Source: JBEULC01 sp045504435
GTDB taxonomy: Bacteria; Pseudomonadota; Alphaproteobacteria; WRAU01; Hepatincolaceae
NCBI GenBank assembly: GCA_045504435.1
Contig: JBEULC010000001.1
Location: forward strand, 868,001 to 932,000
Length of the DNA: 64,000 bases
Direction: 5' to 3'
Part shown: in pieces, positions 19,177 through 27,618 of the stretch
Layout of the letters: the number at the start of each line of letters is the position of its first letter
Position numbering within the stretch: position 1 is the first letter of the stretch
Made by a program: the position numbers and the translations under genes
The notes under the pieces: generated by a model
Databases searched by the model: none
What the model was told of the DNA's origin: nothing
Seen by the model: only the letters and a program-made list of their open reading frames with translations

Positions 19177-22005
19177 TTATTTGTTTAAATATTTTTTAAG
19201 ATAAAAACCAGTATAACTTTCTTTAACTTTCGCTACTTCTTCAGGAGTGCCTTGGGTAATTATTTTGCCCCCGCCTTCTCCTCCTTCTGGGCCTATGTCA
19301 ATTATAAAATCTGCAGTTTTTATTACATCTAAATTATGCTCGATAACTACTATAGTATTTCCTTGATCTACTAATTTTTGTAACACCTGCAGAAGCTTAT
19401 TAACATCTTCAAAATGCAATCCTGTGGTCGGCTCATCTAGAATATATAAAGTTTTGCCGGTAGATTTTTTAGATAATTCTTTGGCCAGTTTAATTCTTTG
19501 CGCCTCTCCTCCTGAAAAAGTGATGGCAGATTGGCCAAGTTTAATATAACCTAATCCTACATCTAAAAGGGCTTTAAGCTTATTATTAATAGAAGCAATA
19601 TTACTAAAAAATAATTGGGCTGTAGCAATATCCATATCTAAAATATCGGCTATAGATTTTTCTTTCCACTTAACTTCTAAGGTTTCGCGATTATATCTTT
19701 TCCCACGACATTCTTCACAAGTTATAAATACATCGGGTAAAAAATGCATTTCGATTTTAATTAATCCATCTCCTTTACAGGTTTCACATCGGCCACCTTT
19801 TACATTAAAGGAAAAACGACCCACTTTATAACCTCTGGCTTTTGCCTCTGGAAGCTCTGCATAAATCTCCCTAATTGAATCAAAAGCTTTAGTGTAAGTA
19901 GCAGGGTTTGAACTGGGTAAACGACCAATAGGAGATTGATCTATATCTATTACCTTATCAATATGCTCTAAGCCCAAAATATTTTTATAAGGAGCAGGAT
20001 CATTCTTAGAATTATAAAGGTGTTGGGAGGCAATCTTGTATAAGGTTTCATTAACTAATGTGGATTTTCCTGATCCTGAAACTCCTGTTACGCAGGTTAA
20101 AGTGCCAAGGGGAAAATCTACAGTAAGATTTTTAAGGTTATTACCCGAAGCTTCCACAATTTTTATTACTTTACCATTTCCTTGACGTCTAACTTGAGGG
20201 ATTTCAATTTTACGTTCGCCCCTAAGGTATTGGCCTGTAATACTTTTTGGATGATTTTCCACTTCAAGGGGAGTGCCAGAAGCAATAATTTCTCCACCAT
20301 AGATTCCTGCTTGAGGACCAATATCAATTAGAAAATCAGCAAATCTTATAGTGTCTTCATCATGTTCTACCACAATTACCGTATTATCAAGATTTTTTAA
20401 ATGATTTAAAGTTTCTAAAAGCTTATCATTATCTTTTTGATGCAAGCCTATAGAAGGCTCATCTAAAACATATAATACCCCTGTAAGACCTGATCCAATT
20501 TGTGAAGCTAAGCGTATCCTTTGGCTTTCTCCACCTGATAAAGTTCCAGCAGAGCGAGCTAAATTTAAATATCCTATTCCTACATTATTTAGAAAAAATA
20601 AACGATCTTTAATTTCCTTAATGATTTTTTCAGAAATTTGCTTTTGATTAAAAGTAAAACTTGCTTCTAAAGAATTCGCCCAATCTAAGCAGTTTCTAAT
20701 TGAAAGTTGGGTGATGTCATAAATATTGTAAAAACCAATTTTGATATGCAAAGCTTTTTTATTAAGCCTTTTACCCTCACAGCTATGGCATTTTTTTTCG
20801 GTTAAGTAAGTAGTTAATGAATCACGAGAGTAATCAGAAGAAGTTTCTTTATAACGACGCTTTAAATTGTTTATTACTCCTTCAAAGGGCTTGTTACTTG
20901 AGTGCGACATATTTCTAGTATTAAATTTAAATTTAATACTTTCATTACTACCATAAAGGATAATTTGCTTAAGATTTTCGTTCAAATTAATGTAAGGAGT
21001 GTTAGCATCAACATTATAATGTTTAGCTACTGCCTCTATCATACTTTTATAATAGCCTTCCGTAGAATAGCTATTATTCCAAGGAACTATACATTGGGAT
21101 AAGGGTTTAGTTTTATTAGGAATAATTAGATTTTCATCAAAAATATTTTCTATGCCTAAGCCATTACACACACTGCAAGCACCAAAAGGGCTGTTAAAAG
21201 AGAATAATCTAGGTTCAATTTCTTCTACGGTAAACCCTGAAACCGGGCAAGAAAATTTTTCTGAAAAAATAATCTCCTTTTTTTGTTCTAGATCCTCAAC
21301 AATGCAAATCCCATCAGCTAATTCCAAGGCAGCTTCTAGACTTTGGGCCAATCGTTTGGAGCTATCCTCTTTAAGCACTATTCTATCAACTACCACCGCA
21401 ATATTATGTTTAGTATTTTTATTTAAAGCCGGTACATCATCAAGATCATAAACAACCTCATTAATTTTAACCCTCTGGAACCCCTTTTTTCTTAACTCAT
21501 CAAACTCTTTTTTATATTCTCCTTTTTTACCTCTAACTATGGGAGCTAATAAATTAATCTTAGTGTCTATAGGAAAAGATAAGATTTTATCTACCATCAT
21601 GCTGATACTTTGTTTTTCAATAGGTAAGCCTGTAGTAGGAGAATAAGGAATACCTACTCTAGAAAATAATAATCTTAAATAATCGTAAATTTCGGTGATG
21701 GTTCCCACAGTGGAACGGGGATTTTTAGAAGTAGTTTTTTGCTCAATAGAAATAGCGGGGGATAATCCCTCTATTGAATCCACATCAGGTTTATCAAAGG
21801 TTTCTAAAAATTGTCTTGCATAAGCAGATAAGGACTCTACGTATCTTCTTTGTCCTTCAGCATAAATGGTATCAAAAGCTAAGGAAGATTTTCCTGAACC
21901 TGAAAGCCCTGTAATTACAGTTATGGTATTTTTAGGTATATCAATACTAATATTTTTTAAATTATGCTCTCTGGCACCTTTAATTGATATATATTTTTTA
22001 CTCAT
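19177..22005 (-). CDS. uvrA: Excinuclease ABC subunit A
   Basis: DNA damage-recognition ATPase of nucleotide excision repair. Two ABC cassettes are present: Walker A GLSGSGKSSLAFDT and GVSGSGKSTLVNET, signatures LSGGESQRIRLA and FSGGEAQRIKLA. Zinc cysteine pairs occur in CSVCNGLG, CHSCEGKRL, CETCKGDG and CEECRGKRY. Start chosen at ATG 22005 (MSKKYISIKG) because a GGAG lies about 12 bases upstream; a GTG six codons earlier is possible. The resulting 942 residues are normal. It is divergent from ssb, a widely conserved pairing. Confidence 0.96.
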   Translation of the reverse strand: MSKKYISIKGAREHNLKNISIDIPKNTITVITGLSGSGKSSLAFDTIYAEGQRRYVESLSAYARQFLETFDKPDVDSIEGLSPAISIEQKTTSKNPRSTVGTITEIYDYLRLLFSRVGIPYSPTTGLPIEKQSISMMVDKILSFPIDTKINLLAPIVRGKKGEYKKEFDELRKKGFQRVKINEVVYDLDDVPALNKNTKHNIAVVVDRIVLKEDSSKRLAQSLEAALELADGICIVEDLEQKKEIIFSEKFSCPVSGFTVEEIEPRLFSFNSPFGACSVCNGLGIENIFDENLIIPNKTKPLSQCIVPWNNSYSTEGYYKSMIEAVAKHYNVDANTPYINLNENLKQIILYGSNESIKFKFNTRNMSHSSNKPFEGVINNLKRRYKETSSDYSRDSLTTYLTEKKCHSCEGKRLNKKALHIKIGFYNIYDITQLSIRNCLDWANSLEASFTFNQKQISEKIIKEIKDRLFFLNNVGIGYLNLARSAGTLSGGESQRIRLASQIGSGLTGVLYVLDEPSIGLHQKDNDKLLETLNHLKNLDNTVIVVEHDEDTIRFADFLIDIGPQAGIYGGEIIASGTPLEVENHPKSITGQYLRGERKIEIPQVRRQGNGKVIKIVEASGNNLKNLTVDFPLGTLTCVTGVSGSGKSTLVNETLYKIASQHLYNSKNDPAPYKNILGLEHIDKVIDIDQSPIGRLPSSNPATYTKAFDSIREIYAELPEAKARGYKVGRFSFNVKGGRCETCKGDGLIKIEMHFLPDVFITCEECRGKRYNRETLEVKWKEKSIADILDMDIATAQLFFSNIASINNKLKALLDVGLGYIKLGQSAITFSGGEAQRIKLAKELSKKSTGKTLYILDEPTTGLHFEDVNKLLQVLQKLVDQGNTIVVIEHNLDVIKTADFIIDIGPEGGEGGGKIITQGTPEEVAKVKESYTGFYLKKYLNK

Positions 22006-22063
22006 AAAATTATGCAACTCCACTAAATCTAAACCAACAGTATAACATATTTAAATATTTAAA

Positions 22064-22092
22064 TTGTGGATTTTTTAAATTAATTCTATATT
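22064..22092 (+). promoter_or_regulatory. Candidate promoter for ssb
   Basis: TTGTGG (22064-22069) and TATATT (22087-22092) with a 17-base spacer, 43 bases before ssb in the uvrA-ssb divergent gap. The -35 element matches consensus only in TTG. No clear LexA-type operator was seen. Confidence 0.35.
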
Positions 22093-22135
22093 ATCTAAAG
22101 ATAGTTGTTAAAGGCAGTTAGGGAGATATGATTAA

Positions 22136-22621
22136 ATGGTTAATAAAGTAATTTTATTAGGAAATTTGGGCCAAGATCCTGAAATACGCTATGCTCAATC
22201 AGGCTCTAAAATAGCAAGTTTTTCTGTAGCAACTAGTGAATCGTGGAAAGATAAAATCAGCGGTGAAAGAAAAACCTTAACCCAATGGCATAAGGTAGTA
22301 GTTTTTAACGACAATCTAGCTGATGTGGTAGAAAAATATATCAAAAAAGGTTCTAAAGTATATTTAGAGGGAGCTTTACAAAGCCGTAAATATACAGGAA
22401 GCGATGGGGTAGAAAAAAACATTACGGAAGTAGTAATAAGCCAATTTAAGGGTGAAATACAAATTATTGATAGCAGAAATTCAGGAGAATCTTCAGAAAA
22501 TATAGGAGATTTTAATAGCAAAGCCAATACTTTTTCAGCTCCTAAAACTTATTCAGCTGCTAAAAAAGAGGGTAATATTCCAACTATTGGGGATGATTTA
22601 GATGATGAGATCCCCTTTTAA
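22136..22621 (+). CDS. ssb: Single-stranded DNA-binding protein
   Basis: Coats single-stranded DNA in replication and repair. The 161-residue protein has the OB-fold start VNKVILLGNLGQDPEIRYAQ and the TQWHKVVVF strand, a polar Ser/Lys/Ala-rich linker (about 110-150) and the acidic tip DDEIPF, which recruits partner proteins. The start is preceded by AGGGAG. An overlapping ATG eight bases upstream is out of frame and quickly stops. Confidence 0.96.
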   Translation: MVNKVILLGNLGQDPEIRYAQSGSKIASFSVATSESWKDKISGERKTLTQWHKVVVFNDNLADVVEKYIKKGSKVYLEGALQSRKYTGSDGVEKNITEVVISQFKGEIQIIDSRNSGESSENIGDFNSKANTFSAPKTYSAAKKEGNIPTIGDDLDDEIPF

Positions 22622-22645
22622 TAACTCCCAACATTATAAAATAAA

Positions 22646-23200
22646 ATGACTTTAGAAAAACTTAGTAAAACTGACTTAATCCACCGCCTAAAGACCGTAG
22701 AATTATTATGTATAGATGCCGATGGTACATTAACCGATGGGGGAATGTACGTAAAAGAAGATGGCAGCGCAATCCGCCGCTTTTATGCTCATGATGGTAC
22801 AGGTATTCAAATGGTGAAAAATGTTGGAGTTAAGGTTGCTATTATCACCACAAGTGTCTCAGAAATTATGAAACATCGAGGTAAAATGTTGTCCTTGGAA
22901 GATGTGATAGTAGGCAGCCATGAAAAAGGCAAGGAAGTTTTAGCTTTAGCTAAAAAGCTTAACATAAATCTACAAAACGTGGTTTATATAGGCGACGATG
23001 TAAATGATATTTTAGCCTTTAAAGAGGTGGGATTACCTATTGCCGTAAGTAATTCTTCAGAAGCTGTATTTGAATTTACTTGCTATACAACTACTAAAGA
23101 AGGTGGTAAAGGAGCAGTTAGAGAAATTTGTGATCTGATTTTACTTGCCAAAACAGGTAAACTATATGGGCTGCCTTATTTTGATCATTTTATTCAATAA
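22646..23200 (+). CDS. KdsC-like HAD phosphatase (3-deoxy-octulosonate 8-phosphate phosphatase or related)
   Basis: Cap-less C0-class HAD phosphatase of 184 residues. Motif I is CIDADGTLTDGG with both catalytic Asp residues, motif II is AIITTSVSEI, the motif III lysine lies in SHEKGKEVLA and motif IV is VYIGDDVNDILA. Known relatives dephosphorylate KDO 8-phosphate (LPS core) or sialic-acid-like 9-phosphates. The usual Arg after the motif II threonine in KdsC (TGR) is replaced, so the substrate is not certain. The neighbouring glycosyltransferase-like gene makes a nonulosonic acid substrate conceivable. lpxB elsewhere in the window makes a KDO role plausible too. Confidence 0.75.
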   Translation: MTLEKLSKTDLIHRLKTVELLCIDADGTLTDGGMYVKEDGSAIRRFYAHDGTGIQMVKNVGVKVAIITTSVSEIMKHRGKMLSLEDVIVGSHEKGKEVLALAKKLNINLQNVVYIGDDVNDILAFKEVGLPIAVSNSSEAVFEFTCYTTTKEGGKGAVREICDLILLAKTGKLYGLPYFDHFIQ

Positions 23201-23382
23201 TTATTTATATGCTAAGGTAAAACGATAAAGTTTAAAAATCTTTTGCAATCATAGGGAATACTCTTAAACTTAAAGGATATTCACTTTTCACCTTTAATAG
23301 GGGTTTTCCTTAGATTTCTCTAGCAAAAAGATTGCTTAAAGCTAGAAATTAAAAAAACTTTTTATATTAAGGAGATAATAAA

Positions 23383-23529
23383 ATAAAAATTAGAATTATT
23401 AAAGTTAGTGGCTATTATGCTTTAATAATGGCAGCAGCTAGCTTAAAAACCCATGATAGGCTTAATAATATTAAAGTAGGTGATTATAAAACGGATATTA
23501 TTATTTACCCTAAACTATACAAGCGCTAG
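23383..23529 (+). pseudogene. Out-of-frame 5' coding remnant of the downstream glycosyltransferase
   Basis: An open frame starting ATA-AAA-ATT follows an AAGGAG (about 23369-23374) at normal spacing and encodes KIRIIKVSGYYALIMAAASL then DYKTDIIIYPKL, which looks like the first strand and helix of a Rossmann-type glycosyltransferase. It ends at a TAG (23527-23529) and overlaps the start of the next frame, which lies in another phase. The simplest reading is a lost ATG (now ATA) plus a frameshift near 23480-23529 in the original gene. This is inference from reading-frame structure. Confidence 0.4.
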
Positions 23530-24472
23530 TATAGATATCATAGAAAAAATATATAAATTTGATGAGATTCATTTTTTTGATCAGCTTCAACGCTTTGAGG
23601 GCTTTACTGAGGATTTTTCTATATTTTATAAGTTAAGGGATTTATACCCAAAAGTTGAAGAGTATTGGGATTATCATTTTTGGCCAGATTATCTTGTAAA
23701 AAAAGCACCAGGGCTTGAACTTAGAGAGATGATTAGATACGAGAAATTAATTCTATATAGCGAGGGTATAGTCACCTACTTAAGCCTGTTTATAGAGGAT
23801 AAAAAAAATATTGATAAAGTATTTTTACTATATACTGATTTTTTAAATGCAGAGGAAAAAGCTAAATATAAATTAATTAACATTAATAAAAATTTCTACT
23901 TCAATACATTAGATGTTTTTAGAGATCTTGTTAATACCAATGAATTAAAATTTAAACAAGATTCAATTTTTTTCTTATCAAGTATATTATGGAGTGATGA
24001 ATTAGATAATACAAGACTATTAGAGGAAACAAAATTAATAAAGAATTTAATTAGTAAATTTAAATGCCCTGTTTATTATAAGAAGCATCCTAGATCGCAA
24101 GAGCAGGGCGTACTAAAATTGCGCCAAGAAATAAGAGAAGAAGATTTATTTATTATTGTTGATTTTGATTATCCAGTGGGAATTATTTTAAGAGATAATC
24201 AGTTTAAATTTATTATTTCTTACTTTGGTAGTTCCTTATTAAGCAGTTATTATGATTTTAATACTCCCGTATACACCTTTAATTGTCCTTATATAGAAAG
24301 CTCATTTGATGAAAATTTGTTAATACTAAAAGAATTTGTTAATAATTTTATTCCTAATATTGAAAATTATATTAGTGATAAATTTGAATATGATGCCTAT
24401 ATTTACGAAAAAACAAAATCGGTCTCCCCTTTTGCTAAGTTATGCCAAGACCAGGACCTCAGAGCCCTATAG
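23480..24472 (+). CDS. Sialyl/polysialyltransferase-like glycosyltransferase, possibly 5'-damaged
   Basis: 330 residues from a GTG start. The fold cannot be proven by eye, but several features recall bacterial sialyltransferases and polysialyltransferases of the GT52 type: an acidic-glycine site YSEGIVTYL, a YYKKHPRS motif containing the conserved HP pair about two thirds along, and a downstream FGSSLLSSYY serine motif. No signal peptide or membrane segment is seen. The start is unconvincing, because a better 5' extension lies upstream in a different frame. If the frameshift is real, the gene is dead or dying. It follows a KdsC-like phosphatase by about 280 bases. Confidence 0.5.
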   Translation: MIIKRILLFTLNYTSASIDIIEKIYKFDEIHFFDQLQRFEGFTEDFSIFYKLRDLYPKVEEYWDYHFWPDYLVKKAPGLELREMIRYEKLILYSEGIVTYLSLFIEDKKNIDKVFLLYTDFLNAEEKAKYKLININKNFYFNTLDVFRDLVNTNELKFKQDSIFFLSSILWSDELDNTRLLEETKLIKNLISKFKCPVYYKKHPRSQEQGVLKLRQEIREEDLFIIVDFDYPVGIILRDNQFKFIISYFGSSLLSSYYDFNTPVYTFNCPYIESSFDENLLILKEFVNNFIPNIENYISDKFEYDAYIYEKTKSVSPFAKLCQDQDLRAL

Positions 24473-24493
24473 GCACTACAAGTTAAAATGTAA

Positions 24494-24625
24494 ATTCTAG
24501 AAAATACCTCAAGGCTGGAAGCAATAGTAAAAAAGCGTAAAAAAATTAGAAAGTTATATCAAAGGGTAATTATAAGCTTTCTTTTATTAAGTTTATTTTC
24601 ATTAGTTTTATATATAATAATTTAA
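24494..24625 (+). other. Short open stretch with basic segment and hydrophobic tail
   Basis: About 43 codons free of stops, encoding RLEAIVKKRKKIRKLYQR followed by a strongly hydrophobic run of about 19 residues. There is no ATG, GTG or TTG start, so it is either a relic of a longer membrane protein or chance. It follows the glycosyltransferase directly. Confidence 0.2.
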
Positions 24626-24839
24626 CTGCTCAATATTTCTTATCACCCACATATTATGATGAGAAATAGTGGTGAATTCTTAATTTTTGAGGCGATAATC
24701 TGACTTTAAGCTATTTTTAGAAAGATTTTGTAGGATAAGTATTATAAAAGTCTGCTTCCATAAATATTATAGGGGCAGGGGAAATTAACTAAAAATAAGA
24801 ATAACTGCTTATATAAACTAGACTTGATACATTTTACTC

Positions 24840-24868
24840 TTGCATTTAGCATAAAAATTCCTTAAAAT
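24840..24868 (+). promoter_or_regulatory. Putative promoter of rpsB-tsf
   Basis: TTGCAT (24840-24845) and TAAAAT (24863-24868) with a 17-base spacer. Initiation a few bases downstream would give a leader of about 105 bases that includes the hairpin element before rpsB. Confidence 0.5.
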
Positions 24869-24915
24869 ACTATCTAATTACACACACAAAAATAAGAAGC
24901 TCTCTTGAATTTCTT

Positions 24916-24966
24916 TTCCGGTGGGCACGATATGTTGCCTACTATTTTGTGGAGGTTTAACCGGAA
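24916..24966 (+). promoter_or_regulatory. Structured leader of rpsB, candidate S2 autoregulatory element
   Basis: TTCCGGT (24916-24922) pairs perfectly with ACCGGAA (24960-24966). Directly inside the left arm GGGCA (24923-24927) pairs with TGCCT (24936-24940). The element ends four bases before the rpsB Shine-Dalgarno sequence. Its GC content contrasts with the AT-rich surroundings, which points to selection. Autoregulation of rpsB-tsf by S2 through a structured leader is known in enterobacteria; a homologous role here is inference. Confidence 0.6.
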
Positions 24967-24980
24967 GAAAGGTAGAAATA

Positions 24981-25769
24981 ATGGCAAACTTTACAATAAA
25001 ACAACTTTTAGAAAATGGCGTTCACTATGGTCATAGCACCAGAAGATGGAACCCAAAAATGTCCAAATATATCTATGGAACTTATAACAATATTCATGTT
25101 ATAGATCTACAAAAAACCGCCCCTTTATTTGCAAATGCTTTAGAAAATATCCAAAAAGTTATAGCAAGTGGGGGAAGAATATTATTTGTGGGCACAAAAA
25201 AACAAGCTACTCCTATAATTAAAGAATATGCTGAAAAATGTGGCCAATATTATGTTAATCATCGCTGGTTAGGTGGAATGCTTACAAATTGGAAAACGAT
25301 CTCCTTATCTATTAATAATTTAGATAAATTAGATAAAAAAATTACAGAAGGTTTACAAGGCCTAACTAAAAAAGAAAGATTACAGATTGCTAAAGAGCGC
25401 GAAAAACTTAATTTAGTTTTAGGTGGGATCAGAAAAATGGGTGGCTTACCTGATATGATCTTTATTTTAGATTGTGTTAAAGAATCAATTGCTATTGAAG
25501 AAGCTAGCAAACTTGGGATACCAGTAGTTGCTATTGTTGATACCAATGCTGATCCTGATAGAATAAATTTCCCTATACCTGGTAATGATGATGCTGTTAA
25601 AGCGATTAAGCTATACTGTGAAGTAATTTCAATGGCAGTATTGGATGGTTTGAGAGATGAAGCTAAAACTAAAATGAAAGATATTGGTGAAGATCCTAAT
25701 TTAGAAATTAAGTTAGAAGCTAAGCAAAGCACTAATTCTAGCCCCGAAATTTATGCTCAGACAAAATAA
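24981..25769 (+). CDS. rpsB: 30S ribosomal protein S2
   Basis: Small-subunit ribosomal protein of 262 residues. It opens with the canonical ANFTIKQLLENGVHYGHSTR and has WNPKMSKYIYG, HRWLGGMLTNWKTI and IPVVAIVDTNADPD. A GTG-started extension reading through the leader hairpin is possible from 24921, but ATG 24981 with a preceding GAAAGGTAG is clearly the start. tsf follows, as usual. Confidence 0.97.
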   Translation: MANFTIKQLLENGVHYGHSTRRWNPKMSKYIYGTYNNIHVIDLQKTAPLFANALENIQKVIASGGRILFVGTKKQATPIIKEYAEKCGQYYVNHRWLGGMLTNWKTISLSINNLDKLDKKITEGLQGLTKKERLQIAKEREKLNLVLGGIRKMGGLPDMIFILDCVKESIAIEEASKLGIPVVAIVDTNADPDRINFPIPGNDDAVKAIKLYCEVISMAVLDGLRDEAKTKMKDIGEDPNLEIKLEAKQSTNSSPEIYAQTK

Positions 25770-25785
25770 TATTGGTTTTATTAAA

Positions 25786-25813
25786 AAAGCCTATTACCTA
25801 TGGAATAGGCTTT
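25786..25813 (+). other. Intercistronic hairpin between rpsB and tsf
   Basis: AAAGCCTATT (25786-25795) pairs with AATAGGCTTT (25804-25813), a 10-bp perfect stem with an 8-base loop. No T-run follows, so it is more likely an attenuator, a processing site or an RNA stabiliser than a full terminator. Confidence 0.5.
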
Positions 25814-25878
25814 GAAATGGGAAAACCCTAATATTATGTAATTAATTTATAAAAGCAAGGATTTTAAAGGAACATTAA

Positions 25879-26808
25879 ATGAATACAACTACAGAAAATA
25901 ATAAAGAACCTACAATTGGCATACAATTAGTTAAAGAGCTTAGAAATAAAACTAGTTCTTCATTTGTAGAGTGTAAAAAAGCTTTGGTAGTCTGTGACGG
26001 AGATCTAGAAAAGGCAGTAGAATGGTTAAAAGAGCAAGGATTAGTAAAACTAAAGAAACTCTCAGGGGGTGTAGCCAGAATGGGTGCAGTATGCGCTTTA
26101 ATGGACAAAGAAAATGCTATCGTGCTTGAAGTTAATTCGGTAACCGATTTCGTGGGTAAAAATGAAACTTTTCAAGCTTTTGTTAAAGAGGTAGCTAAGC
26201 AAGCTCTAAAAGGTAATGGTAATTTAGAGGATCTTAAAAAAGGCCCTTATGGTAATGGTCATACTGTTGAAGAAGAATTATCCCTTATTACAAGTGGTAT
26301 TGGTGAAAAGATAGATATCAGAAGATTAGAAAAAATCAATATTAAAGATGGTAAAGGTTATTTATATGTTCATAATGTTTTAACTCCAGGATTAGGACAA
26401 AGAGCAGCGATGGTAGTTTTAGATAAAGAACCTTTAGATAAAGAGTTAGGAAATTTATTAGCAATGCATATTGTGGCTTCAACTCCTAAATCTTTGAGCC
26501 GATATGATTTAGATCCCACAATTTTAGCGGCAGAAAAAGCTACGCAGTTAGAAGTAATTGAACAAAGTGGTAAGCCTAAGGAAATATTTGATAAAATTTT
26601 AGAAGGTAAAATGAATAAGTACTTTGAAAGCATAGTATTATTAGAGCAGGATTTTAATTTTACTAATGATGACAAAGCATGTAAGGTTTCTAAAATTCTT
26701 AAAGATAATGGTGTAAACATAGTTAATTATGCTTATTTAGTTTTAGGTGAGGGAATTGAAGAACAGGTAAATGATTTTGCAGCTGATGTAGCAAAAATGA
26801 TACAATAA
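25879..26808 (+). CDS. tsf: Elongation factor Ts
   Basis: Guanine-nucleotide exchange factor for EF-Tu. The N-terminal UBA-like domain has LVKELRNKTSSSFVECKKAL and LEKAVEWLKEQGL, and the EF-Tu-contacting core NSVTDFVGKNETF follows. At 309 residues it is full length. The family usually has a shorter N-terminus; here about 13 extra residues (MNTTTENNKEPTI) precede it. It ends at a strong bidirectional terminator. Confidence 0.95.
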   Translation: MNTTTENNKEPTIGIQLVKELRNKTSSSFVECKKALVVCDGDLEKAVEWLKEQGLVKLKKLSGGVARMGAVCALMDKENAIVLEVNSVTDFVGKNETFQAFVKEVAKQALKGNGNLEDLKKGPYGNGHTVEEELSLITSGIGEKIDIRRLEKINIKDGKGYLYVHNVLTPGLGQRAAMVVLDKEPLDKELGNLLAMHIVASTPKSLSRYDLDPTILAAEKATQLEVIEQSGKPKEIFDKILEGKMNKYFESIVLLEQDFNFTNDDKACKVSKILKDNGVNIVNYAYLVLGEGIEEQVNDFAADVAKMIQ

Positions 26809-26834
26809 AAAGAGCTCCTTAGGGAGCTCTTTTT
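26807..26834. terminator. Terminator after tsf
   Basis: AGAGCTCC (26811-26818) and GGAGCTCT (26823-26830) form a perfect stem with a TTAG loop, flanked by AAAA and TTTT that extend it to 12 bp and supply the T-run. It separates rpsB-tsf from pyrH. Confidence 0.85.
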
Positions 26835-26871
26835 ATTGATAATAAAGAATAAATAATTAAGGTTGAGGTAT

Positions 26872-27573
26872 ATGCAATATAAAAGCGTTTTATTAAAGCT
26901 TTCTGGGGAGGCACTTTTTGGTAGCCACATCATATGCAGTGACAAGTTAAAAATATTTGTTGAGGAAATAAAATCTATTAAAGATTTAGGATTGCAAATT
27001 TCTATTGTTATGGGTGGGGGAAATATTATAAGAGGAGAAAACTCTAAGAAATTAGATCTCACCAGATTTAAAGCTGATAATATGGGAATGCTAGCTACTA
27101 TAATTAATTCTATTGCTTTAGAAGATTATTTAATTAAAGCTGGTCTGGAGGCGGTGGTAGTTTCTTCTATTGAAATGAATAAAATTTGTGATTTTCATAC
27201 GGTACAAAAATCTTTAAAATATCTACAAAGTGGAAAGATTGTAATTTTTGCTGGAGGTATTAGTAATCCTTATTTTTCTACAGATACTTGTGCGGTATTA
27301 AGAGCTATGGAAGTAGGGGCTGAAGCGGTTTTTAAGGGCACTCAAGTGGATGGGATTTATAATAAAGACCCTAAAAAGCATACTGATGCTTTTTTATATC
27401 AGCATATTTCTCATAAGGATTTTATTAATCAAAGGTTAGGAGTTATGGATTTATCAGCTATGTTAATAGCTGAAAAGGAAAATCTTCCTATTATAGTTTT
27501 TAATATTCATATTAAAGGTAATTTAAGAGAAATTATTTTAAATAAAAAAAATCAAAGTATAATTAAATCTTAG
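26872..27573 (+). CDS. pyrH: UMP kinase
   Basis: Phosphorylates UMP to UDP. The 233-residue amino-acid-kinase fold has KSVLLKLSGEALFG, VMGGGNIIRG, ADNMGMLATIINS and GTQVDGIYNKDPKK. ATG 26872 follows a GAGGT at close spacing; a TTG three codons earlier is less likely. It begins a new unit after the tsf terminator, with frr 45 bases downstream. Confidence 0.96.
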   Translation: MQYKSVLLKLSGEALFGSHIICSDKLKIFVEEIKSIKDLGLQISIVMGGGNIIRGENSKKLDLTRFKADNMGMLATIINSIALEDYLIKAGLEAVVVSSIEMNKICDFHTVQKSLKYLQSGKIVIFAGGISNPYFSTDTCAVLRAMEVGAEAVFKGTQVDGIYNKDPKKHTDAFLYQHISHKDFINQRLGVMDLSAMLIAEKENLPIIVFNIHIKGNLREIILNKKNQSIIKS

Positions 27574-27618
27574 TCTATTTTTAGTGCTATAATTAAAAAA
27601 AATAATAAGGAGAAGTAT

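Noticed and set aside
20902..21102. Plus-strand frames inside uvrA
   Set aside because: Antisense shadows of a certain gene.
24921..24980. GTG-started N-terminal extension of RpsB
   Set aside because: The extension would translate the leader hairpin. The canonical S2 start MANFTIKQ with its own ribosome binding site lies at 24981.
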